Below, piece after piece: positions 1 through 5,566 of a stretch of 15,098 nucleotides of DNA. The DNA is from UBA3774 sp045600025 (GTDB taxonomy: Bacteria; Bacillota; Clostridia; Lachnospirales; Lachnospiraceae). Both the position numbers and the translations under genes were made by a program. The DNA is taken from NCBI GenBank assembly GCA_045600025.1, contig JAZRXC010000067.1, forward strand, positions 1-15,098, read 5' to 3'. The notes under the pieces were generated by a model. It made no database searches. It had not been told where the DNA came from and saw nothing but the letters and a program-made list of their open reading frames with translations. The first letter of the stretch is position 1, and each line of letters starts with the position of its first letter.

Positions 1-300
1 GTATCTGTCAGAGGTGTCCTTGTGCGTTCGACGCATATGACCGGCAATCTAACAGATCTCGGAGTTTATATAGGCTATAGAATACGTGGTAACAAGTCTG
101 AAAACGCGTACTTCGGATTGGTTCCGGGCGTACTCATAATCGGTTTCATTCTTGGCGGAATCATAGGCGTACTGTTATACAATCTGATTGAAATAAAGGT
201 GCTTTTTGCTATTTCCGGAATGTATATCATTATGGGAATTGCATATTTCCATATAAGGAAGACAAGCACACAGGTACCGCAAAACCTGCCGGAAGTCTGA
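1..300 (+). CDS. DUF1275 (YoaK-like) membrane protein, C-terminal part
   Basis: The reading frame is open from the first base of the window and ends with TGA at 298-300, giving the last 99 residues of a protein whose start lies outside. The segment begins with a THMTGNLTDLG motif, which is characteristic of the DUF1275/YoaK family of integral membrane proteins. Two hydrophobic stretches follow (around residues 40-60 and 65-80 of the visible part), then a short polar tail. The function of the family is not established; a transporter-like role is often assumed. A terminator follows about 30 bases after the stop, so this gene is transcriptionally separate from what comes next. The family call rests on the motif and the membrane topology only. 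Confidence 0.75.
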   Translation, partial: VSVRGVLVRSTHMTGNLTDLGVYIGYRIRGNKSENAYFGLVPGVLIIGFILGGIIGVLLYNLIEIKVLFAISGMYIIMGIAYFHIRKTSTQVPQNLPEV

Positions 301-330
301 TAATTAAACAATAGTATTCTATAATCGAAA

Positions 331-371
331 AGCCTCTTTCAACGGAATAGTGCCGTAGAAGGAGGCTTTTT
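331..371 (+). terminator. Rho-independent terminator after the DUF1275 gene
   Basis: AGCCTCTTTC (331-340) pairs with GAAGGAGGCT (358-367) through ten pairs with one G-T wobble, and the loop may be shortened further by the ACGG/CCGT pair. A run of five T follows at 367-371. The opposite strand carries only a short T run, so it may weakly stop transcripts of the lysR-type gene as well. Confidence 0.8.
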
Positions 372-527
372 GATGTGTGCTTTATTACAGGACTTATTTG
401 TTGTATATGCAGTTCCTGATTACGTAATTGCGAAACTGTTTTTAATTTGCGTTAAGACGATAATTCTTCTTCCGGGTAAAATAAATCGGATGGAAGCTGC
501 AAGTCATATCCATATATCAAACTCGTT

Positions 528-1427
528 TTACAATTGAAAATGATATGTCGAATTAAATTTAAAAAAGCGATTTTTCTGGAGCTCGTTGTCCTTCGAACCG
601 GAGGTGGCGAGATAGATGTAATGAGATAAAGGTTTTTTCAGGTGTATTATACGAAGATCGCCGGGGAAGGATTTTGCTGTAGTAATGGTAACAAGGCTAA
701 TTCCGACATTATTTGCAACAAGAGAAAGATTAGTATAGATATGGGAATTCTTTGTGATATGAAAGTTGAAGAACCCTTCGTTGCGTTTTTTAGCGGCAAT
801 AACTTCCGGAAGGTTTCTAACTGCCCGATATATAGAAGAATCTTTTGAAAATATAAAAGTCTGATTTCTGAGATTATCAAGATCTATAACATCGCCGTGA
901 CCGATTTTGTTATCAGGCGATGTCACGACAACTATTTCTGATTGGAATATCTTTTGTGTCTGCAAATCCGAAGGCAGACTTAGTCCTGACAAATATGCCA
1001 CATCTATTTTTTCTGAGCGCAGCAAATCGAGCAATTCCTCGCTATATCCTTCCTCAAAGGACAGCTCTACGTCAGGGCTTGCTTTTTGATATGCTGCAAC
1101 ACATTGTGTGAGCTTGTATATTGCTGTGCATTGAGCAAGTCCGATAGACAAAGATTTGTTGATAGAGGCTTGAAATTTTTGCAAGTCGTTTTCCATATTT
1201 TTTTTAACATCAAGCATTTCATAAGCGTAGGACAAGAATCGTTCACCTTCAATCGTCGGAATAATTCCGCTTGAAGTTCTCTTAAAGATGCGGATGCCCA
1301 GTTCATCTTCAAGCTTTTTAATCTGAACGCTGACTACAGATTGCGAAACGTGACATCTTTCTGCCACTTTTGAAAAACTTTTGTACTTTGCCGCCTCGGT
1401 GCAATAATTGAATTGATTAAAATCCAT
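528..1427 (-). CDS. LysR-type transcriptional regulator
   Basis: This 299-residue protein has the length and layout of LysR-type regulators. Residues 1-60 form the winged helix-turn-helix, including SFSKVAERCHVSQSVVSVQI and LEDELGIRIFKRTSSG. The rest resembles the two-lobed periplasmic-binding-like effector domain. The ATG at 1425-1427 is preceded on its strand by AAAGGA at good spacing. The gene is divergent from the nine-gene operon beginning at 1607, with a 179-bp shared promoter region containing a canonical LysR-type box. By family precedent it should activate that operon when bound to the pathway substrate or an intermediate, and repress itself. The effector is unknown; given the neighbours a carboxylic acid is likely. 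Confidence 0.93.
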   Translation of the reverse strand: MDFNQFNYCTEAAKYKSFSKVAERCHVSQSVVSVQIKKLEDELGIRIFKRTSSGIIPTIEGERFLSYAYEMLDVKKNMENDLQKFQASINKSLSIGLAQCTAIYKLTQCVAAYQKASPDVELSFEEGYSEELLDLLRSEKIDVAYLSGLSLPSDLQTQKIFQSEIVVVTSPDNKIGHGDVIDLDNLRNQTFIFSKDSSIYRAVRNLPEVIAAKKRNEGFFNFHITKNSHIYTNLSLVANNVGISLVTITTAKSFPGDLRIIHLKKPLSHYIYLATSGSKDNELQKNRFFKFNSTYHFQL

Positions 1428-1449
1428 AGCAAATCCTTTCTCAATGTAC

Positions 1450-1467
1450 CTCTAATGTTACTCTAAT
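1450..1467. repeat. Direct repeat of CTCTAAT with 11-base period
   Basis: CTCTAAT occurs at 1450-1456 and again at 1461-1467, so the copies are one helical turn apart. They straddle the predicted -10 region of the lysR-type gene. This could be an operator for autoregulation or for a second regulator, or chance in an AT-rich spacer. Confidence 0.35.
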
Positions 1468-1488
1468 AAAATAATTTGATAATGTCAA
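1460..1488 (-). promoter_or_regulatory. Predicted promoter of the lysR-type gene
   Basis: On the minus strand a perfect TTGACA -35 box lies at 1488-1483. A 17-base spacer separates it from TAGAGT at 1465-1460, which matches the -10 consensus at four of six positions. The start codon is 33 bases further on, with an SD sequence between. The -10 overlaps a direct repeat of ATTAGAG. Confidence 0.6.
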
Positions 1489-1498
1489 TATACGGGGG

Positions 1499-1515
1499 TA
1501 TCGCTAATCACGATA
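1499..1515. promoter_or_regulatory. LysR-type binding site (ATC-N9-GAT box)
   Basis: TATCG CTAATCA CGATA is a perfect 5-bp inverted repeat around a 7-base spacer. It contains ATC-N9-GAT (1500-1514), the classic LysR-type recognition box of T-N11-A form. It lies between the divergent genes. Its centre is about 58 bases upstream of the start point expected from the candidate -10 at 1553-1558, close to the usual position of the LysR recognition site. Confidence 0.6.
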
Positions 1516-1529
1516 GCGCTTGTTTAATA

Positions 1530-1558
1530 TCGAAATCAAGCATCTGCAGCGTTATGTT
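1530..1558 (+). promoter_or_regulatory. Candidate promoter of the cupin-aro-tct operon
   Basis: TCGAAA (1530-1535) and TATGTT (1553-1558) are separated by 17 bases and each match the consensus at four of six positions. An alternative -10 is TATTAT at 1558-1563, with a poor -35. The weak boxes fit an activator-dependent promoter, and the LysR-type box lies just upstream. The exact placement is uncertain. Confidence 0.35.
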
Positions 1559-1606
1559 ATTATTATTTACAAAGTCGAAAGACAAAATTACAGAGAGGTA
1601 AAAAAC

Positions 1607-2101
1607 ATGGCAGAAAAAAAAGAAAAAAAGGCAATTATCATTAATCCTTGGACAGACTGCGAAAAGGTTTGGGTTGGTTCAGCCGAGACAGATACCCTTC
1701 GTAAGAATTTCCGCATCATCAAAGCCGACAGAATCGGCAAGTTCACTGATATGGGTTCTAAATACTTTGTAGCAGGCGTTACAGTTAATCCGCCTATGTC
1801 AGTGAGCACGCCCCACATCCATCCGACAAGCGAAGAATGCAGTTATACCATTGCAGGTATGGAACTTACTAATATCGGTGAGAATGGCGAATTTGTCGGG
1901 ACTACAGGCCCCGGCGACTTCAAGTTTATTCCCAAGAACACTTATCATGGCGGTGCTGGCGCAAAGGGCGGCAACCAGAACATTGATCCCGGCATTACGG
2001 TATCTCATAAGATATGGTGGTACTCAGCAGGTGGAGAACTTCCTACGGTTGATGGTCAGACCAAGGTAGACGCAGAAAAAGACGGAAATAACAAGAAGTG
2101 A
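1607..2101 (+). CDS. Single-domain cupin protein, first gene of the catabolic operon
   Basis: The protein is 164 residues. ATG at 1607 was chosen because GAGAGG sits 10 bases upstream. The frame is open back to a TTG at 1520, but that extension has no SD and would run through the predicted promoter. Cupin motif 1 is visible as His70-x-His72-x3-Glu76 and motif 2 as a PGDFKFIPKNTYHGG segment with His114. Together these form the usual three-His/one-Glu metal site of a small beta-barrel enzyme or sensor. The N-terminus is Lys-rich and no signal peptide is present, so it should be cytoplasmic. Cupins act as isomerases, dehydratases, decarboxylases or dioxygenases. In an anaerobe next to dehydrogenase and dehydratase homologues, an isomerase or dehydratase role is more plausible than oxygen chemistry. 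The substrate is unknown. Confidence 0.85.
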   Translation: MAEKKEKKAIIINPWTDCEKVWVGSAETDTLRKNFRIIKADRIGKFTDMGSKYFVAGVTVNPPMSVSTPHIHPTSEECSYTIAGMELTNIGENGEFVGTTGPGDFKFIPKNTYHGGAGAKGGNQNIDPGITVSHKIWWYSAGGELPTVDGQTKVDAEKDGNNKK

Positions 2102-2118
2102 TAACGGAGGACAAAAGA

Positions 2119-2535
2119 ATGGAAGAGAAAAGAAGACTTATGTGCATACATCCTATGAAGAAAGAAGAGCACCTGCTTTACACTTTCCCCGGAAAGAAAA
2201 GCAAGGTATGGAGAGTTATTGATCATGATATCCACAATTCCGAATTCTTCAGAATCGGTATTGTAGAGATTGCACCTGGCGAAGGTCACGGTTCAACTCA
2301 TGTTCATGAGAATGCAGAGCAGTTCAATTATGTAATAGAAGGCGAGGGCGTACTTCTTGGTGAAGGCGGCAAGGAGGTCGGACGTTTCAAGAGAGGAAAT
2401 GTCATCTTCTTCCCCGAAGGAGTGCCTCACGGATATGTGAATGATGGTGATAAGCCGCTGAAGATGGTATTTGTATGCTCAAAAGACGCAGTGCTTCCTT
2501 TCATTGATGAAATGGAGCCCACTCCTGAGGACTAA
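2119..2535 (+). CDS. Second single-domain cupin protein
   Basis: The protein is 138 residues. ATG at 2119 is preceded by GGAGG at 2106-2110. A GTG at 2098, overlapping the previous stop, is in frame but has no SD at proper spacing. The metal site reads His61-x-His63-x3-Glu67 in HVHENAEQFNYVIEGEG, with His104 in FFPEGVPHGYVN. This is a textbook compact cupin. It shares the fold with the gene before it, but apart from the motifs the sequences are clearly different, so this is not a recent tandem duplication. The gap to the first cupin is 17 bases and to the next gene 13, so the genes are co-transcribed. It may act on the same substrate at a different step or pair with the first cupin. No specific reaction can be assigned. 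Confidence 0.87.
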   Translation: MEEKRRLMCIHPMKKEEHLLYTFPGKKSKVWRVIDHDIHNSEFFRIGIVEIAPGEGHGSTHVHENAEQFNYVIEGEGVLLGEGGKEVGRFKRGNVIFFPEGVPHGYVNDGDKPLKMVFVCSKDAVLPFIDEMEPTPED

Positions 2536-2548
2536 TTGAGGACAAATA

Positions 2549-3436
2549 ATGAAACAGGTAACAGTAGATACAATACTTGCACCGACAATCGGATATCCGA
2601 TGAGACAGTCCTTGTCTTCCAAACTATCAAATGTAATGTATGAAAAAATGGGAATTAACACCCTCCGGTTCCCTATTGAGCTTGAGAATAAGGAAGACCT
2701 TGGGACATTGATAGCCGGACTTCGGCTTATGAATGTTCACGATATTGGAATTACTCATCCATATAAAGTTGAAGCCATGAAATATTGTGATGAGATTGAT
2801 CCATTTTCTCAAAAAATCGGAGCGGTCAATCACCTTCATTTCGTGGATGGAAAAGTGATGGGAATTACCCGCGATGGAGAAGGTTTTCTCTTCGGAATGG
2901 ATCACCTCGGAGTTCCTGTTGAGGGCTCAACCTTCTTTCTCATCGGTGCCGGAGGTGCAGGTAGACCTATTTGCGGAGCGATAGCTAACAGAGGCGCAAA
3001 GAAGATATATATAACCGATATTGCCAAAGATTCGGCAGAATCACTCGCAGATACTATAAATACCTCATTTGCCCCAATAGCTGAAGTCATCGACAATGCT
3101 AATCAGGAGCTGGTTATGAAACTGGCACATGAGAGCGATGTCATCATGAATGTTACAGGACTTGGTATGGCTCCACGCCTTGATAGAACGCCTATTGATG
3201 CAAGTGTTTTCAGAGAAGGGCAGGTTGCTTTTGACGCCTGTTACAATCCGGCTGAAACACGATTTCTTCGAGAAGCAAGACAGGCGGGATGCAAAATTCT
3301 CAGCGGCAAAAGTATGTTAATCAGACTTCAAATGATGAATGCAGAAAGACGTTGCGGATATAAGGTAGATAATTATGAAGAATGGGAGGCTGAATTTGAC
3401 AAGCTTCTTGCCGAACAGCAAAGTGAGAAAAAATGA
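2549..3436 (+). CDS. Shikimate dehydrogenase-family oxidoreductase (divergent AroE/quinate dehydrogenase-like)
   Basis: The 295-residue protein has an AroE-type N-terminal substrate domain and a Rossmann domain with GAGGAG at 133-138. AroE hallmarks kept are the Ser21-x-Ser23 pair, catalytic Lys73 (HPYK), Asn94 (GAVN) and Asp109. Hallmarks lost by motif alignment to E. coli AroE are the Asn of NVTxPxK (Gly67), Thr101 (Arg108) and Gln244 (Leu260, with Gln next to it at 261). After the second beta strand the protein reads ITD (Asp157), where NADP-dependent AroE has Asn-Arg-Thr. This suggests NAD and an oxidative, catabolic role. A good SD (TTGAGGA) precedes the ATG, and the 3' end overlaps the dehydroquinase-like gene by 4 bases (ATGA), so their translation is coupled. 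It is probably an alicyclic hydroxy-acid dehydrogenase acting on quinate, shikimate or an analogue. Confidence 0.85.
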   Translation: MKQVTVDTILAPTIGYPMRQSLSSKLSNVMYEKMGINTLRFPIELENKEDLGTLIAGLRLMNVHDIGITHPYKVEAMKYCDEIDPFSQKIGAVNHLHFVDGKVMGITRDGEGFLFGMDHLGVPVEGSTFFLIGAGGAGRPICGAIANRGAKKIYITDIAKDSAESLADTINTSFAPIAEVIDNANQELVMKLAHESDVIMNVTGLGMAPRLDRTPIDASVFREGQVAFDACYNPAETRFLREARQAGCKILSGKSMLIRLQMMNAERRCGYKVDNYEEWEAEFDKLLAEQQSEKK

Positions 3437-3882
3437 AAAAGATATTAGTTCTTCACGGCGTAAATGCCGACATGTTTCAATATAGAAACCCTGAATATTA
3501 TGGCGGAAATTCGCTTGAAAGCGTAAATGAAGCAATGATGGAGACTGCAAAGGAACTGGATGTAGATATGAGCATATTCCAGTCAAACCATGCGGGAGAC
3601 ATCGTAGATAAGCTTCATGAAGCTTTCTTTAATGGAACGGATGCCATCATCATCAATCCAGGTGCATTTACCAACTGTGATTGCGGTGTAAAAGAGGCAA
3701 TGGCTCTTATGAAGGTTCCGATTGTTGAAATACATATGGCCAACCTTTTCAAAAAGAAAGAGGGACATCCTTCAGGCATCACAACTCAGGTTGCAACCGC
3801 AGTCATTATGGGAATGCAACTCGATACCTATACTTTAGCTGTAAGAGCCGCAGTGGCTCTGATAAATAGAAAAACAAAATAA
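3433..3882 (+). CDS. Type II 3-dehydroquinate dehydratase-family protein with altered active site
   Basis: At 149 residues the protein has the usual length of type II dehydroquinases and aligns end to end with the family: HGVN, YRNPEYYGG, QSNHAGDIVDKLHEA, INPGAFT and VEIHMAN. By comparison with the M. tuberculosis enzyme, the lid Arg (Arg18), the catalytic Tyr (Tyr23), Asn75, Glu99 and His101 are kept. His81 is replaced by Asn81 in TNCDC, Ser103 by Ala103, Arg108 by Lys and Arg112 apparently by His112. In the canonical enzyme several of these hold the substrate hydroxyls and carboxylate. The chemistry (enolate formation and water elimination) may therefore persist on a different substrate. 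The start overlaps the AroE-like gene by 4 bases and has no strong SD of its own, which implies translational coupling. Confidence 0.85.
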   Translation: MKKILVLHGVNADMFQYRNPEYYGGNSLESVNEAMMETAKELDVDMSIFQSNHAGDIVDKLHEAFFNGTDAIIINPGAFTNCDCGVKEAMALMKVPIVEIHMANLFKKKEGHPSGITTQVATAVIMGMQLDTYTLAVRAAVALINRKTK

Positions 3883-3897
3883 GTGGAGGAAAAAAAG

Positions 3898-4962
3898 ATG
3901 AAAAAGATCATCGCACTTACGCTGTCACTCGTTATGATGGCGACACTTGTTGCTTGCGGCGGTGCTGAAGACCCGACAACTGCAGCACCTACAACCAAAG
4001 CAGCAGATCAGACAACTGAAGCAGCTACCACTCCGGCAGCGCTCAAGTTCCCCGAGAGAGATCTTAAAGCTATGATCGGTTATGGTGCCGGTGGCGGAAC
4101 AGACCTTGTTATGAGAGCTTTGTTTGTTCCCGCAGAGAAGATTCTCGGCAAGAGCATTACTGTAGAAAACACTGCAGGCGCTTCAGGATCAACTTCATGG
4201 CTCGCAGCTTGTGAGTCTCCTGCAGACGGATATACCCTCTGTATCGGTGCAGAGACTCCTGCGCTCTATGATGCATATGACCTGATTGATAAGACATATG
4301 AGGATGTTATTCCGATTATGGTTGTAGGCGAGGCTATTCAGACCATCACTGTTGCAGCAGACAGCCCTTACAAAACAGCAAGAGAAATGTTTGATGCTGA
4401 AATCGCCAACCCCGGAACCGTCATCAAGGTTGCTTCAGGAAAGGTTGGTATCAATGGTACTCTTTCAGCTATTTGGAAGGCTTCTACAGGCTTCGATCCC
4501 GGCACATACACTTCAGAAGGTAGCTCATCATCAGTAATGACCGTATGCGGCGGCTTCGCAGATTTCTGTGTAACAGCTCTGTCAGGCGTAACCAGCTACA
4601 AGGAGAGCGGAGAAGTTCGTGTTCTGTGCACCATCAGCAAGGACCGTGTATGGGACGATGTTCCCACTATGTCAGAAGAGTTCCCTGAGATGGAGAAGTA
4701 TCTTCCTCTCGGCGCTATCTACACGGTATGCGTTCCTGCAGGAACAGATCAGGCAATCGTTGATTACCTTACCGATGTATTTACTCAGGCTTACAATTCA
4801 GCTGAGTTCCAGCAGACACTTGTAGACCAGGGACTTAACGGACTCGGACTTACAGGCGACGAGGCAAAGACATTCCTTCAGGATTGGAGAACAAAGGCAA
4901 TCAAGGCTCTTGTTGAAGCAGGTGAAGTAACACATACACTTGAGGAGCTCGGCATTAAGTAA
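3898..4962 (+). CDS. tctC: Tripartite tricarboxylate transporter substrate-binding lipoprotein (TctC/Bug family)
   Basis: This 354-residue extracytoplasmic binding protein starts at ATG 3898, after GGAGGA; an in-frame GTG 15 bases upstream overlaps the SD and is rejected. A lipoprotein signal peptide covers residues 1-19, with lipobox LVAC and Cys20. A Thr/Ala/Pro-rich linker of about 28 residues follows. The mature domain carries Bug-family signatures: GYGAGGGTDLVMRAL (61-75), NTAGASGS (91-98) and ADGYTL (109-114). It captures a carboxylated solute outside the membrane and delivers it to TctAB. Encoded downstream of two alicyclic-acid enzyme homologues and upstream of tctB and tctA, it probably binds the pathway substrate. 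A strong hairpin follows the gene, which may set its expression above that of the membrane subunits. Confidence 0.93.
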   Translation: MKKIIALTLSLVMMATLVACGGAEDPTTAAPTTKAADQTTEAATTPAALKFPERDLKAMIGYGAGGGTDLVMRALFVPAEKILGKSITVENTAGASGSTSWLAACESPADGYTLCIGAETPALYDAYDLIDKTYEDVIPIMVVGEAIQTITVAADSPYKTAREMFDAEIANPGTVIKVASGKVGINGTLSAIWKASTGFDPGTYTSEGSSSSVMTVCGGFADFCVTALSGVTSYKESGEVRVLCTISKDRVWDDVPTMSEEFPEMEKYLPLGAIYTVCVPAGTDQAIVDYLTDVFTQAYNSAEFQQTLVDQGLNGLGLTGDEAKTFLQDWRTKAIKALVEAGEVTHTLEELGIK

Positions 4963-4983
4963 TTCAATGCCATGTTGATTTTG

Positions 4984-5019
4984 TGTAGTGGTAAGGAGAA
5001 GTTCCCCCTTACCACTACA
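4984..5019 (+). promoter_or_regulatory. Intercistronic 13-bp hairpin between tctC and tctB
   Basis: TGTAGTGGTAAGG (4984-4996) is perfectly complementary to CCTTACCACTACA (5007-5019), with a 10-base loop. No T run follows, so it is not a standard terminator. Position and form fit an mRNA-stabilising or processing structure that protects the tctC transcript from 3' decay. It lies 12 bases before the tctB SD. Confidence 0.75.
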
Positions 5020-5041
5020 TACGCATAATTTGGAGAGAAAA

Positions 5042-5554
5042 ATGGATAACAAAGAGAATAAACAACCGGTTGAGGAGAAAACGGAGACTTTACTTAAGCC
5101 CGGAGCTAAGGTAATGCCTTTTTTGCTAATTGCCTTTGCACTTGTGTTTTTCATCTCATCTATTCAATTATACAAAGAGGATCCTGTTATATCCGGTTCC
5201 GCAACATTCCCGCTGATTGTATCGGGTGTAATGCTATTGCTTTCAATAGTTGATTGCATTCAAAAACTCATGAGCAAGAGCGAAATAGCGGGCAAACCAT
5301 TTAAAGAAAAAATAGTAGCAGTTATAAAATTTGTTATGCCCTTCAGATGCTTTATCTTCCTTCTGATGGCAGTGGGCTATTATTTCCTTTTGCAGCTGGG
5401 AGTAGGCTTCATTATTGCTTCAAGCATTTTCCTTATGGCATCAATGTGCTACCTAATGCGCGGTCAGTATGTCAAAAACGCCATTTACACCGCGATATGT
5501 GTTGCAGCACTTTATGTGATATTTAAAGTAGTATTCAAAGTATTTTTACCATAA
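5042..5554 (+). CDS. tctB: Tripartite tricarboxylate transporter small membrane subunit (TctB)
   Basis: This is a 170-residue protein. ATG 5042 is preceded by GGAGAG at 5032-5037. An upstream in-frame start at 4988 would be inside the hairpin and is rejected. A charged, Lys/Glu-rich cytoplasmic N-terminus of about 22 residues precedes four hydrophobic segments (about 24-41, 53-70, 99-117 and 120-165 with a short polar break). This is the usual TctB arrangement. TctB sequences are poorly conserved; the call rests on size, topology and the position between tctC and tctA. Its role is to form the membrane complex with TctA and accept substrate from TctC. It ends 12 bases before tctA, whose SD is very strong. 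Confidence 0.88.
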   Translation: MDNKENKQPVEEKTETLLKPGAKVMPFLLIAFALVFFISSIQLYKEDPVISGSATFPLIVSGVMLLLSIVDCIQKLMSKSEIAGKPFKEKIVAVIKFVMPFRCFIFLLMAVGYYFLLQLGVGFIIASSIFLMASMCYLMRGQYVKNAIYTAICVAALYVIFKVVFKVFLP

Positions 5555-5566
5555 CAGGAGGACGTC

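Noticed and set aside
419..428. ATTACGTAAT palindrome in the spacer between the first terminator and the lysR gene end
   Set aside because: It is a short AT-rich 10-bp palindrome in a gap between gene 3' ends, with no promoter or gene it could control. It is probably chance.
1520..1606. N-terminal extension of the first cupin from TTG at 1520
   Set aside because: It has no ribosome binding site, unlike the ATG at 1607, and it would overlap the predicted promoter. The extra residues do not look like cupin sequence.
2549..3882. Housekeeping shikimate-pathway aroE and aroQ genes
   Set aside because: The operon context with a Tct transporter and LysR regulator, the altered substrate residues in both proteins and the NAD-type motif fit catabolic paralogues better. 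No other shikimate-pathway gene is nearby.
4984..5019. Terminator ending the operon after tctC
   Set aside because: The stem is strong but no T run follows, and tctB and tctA directly downstream complete the same transporter.
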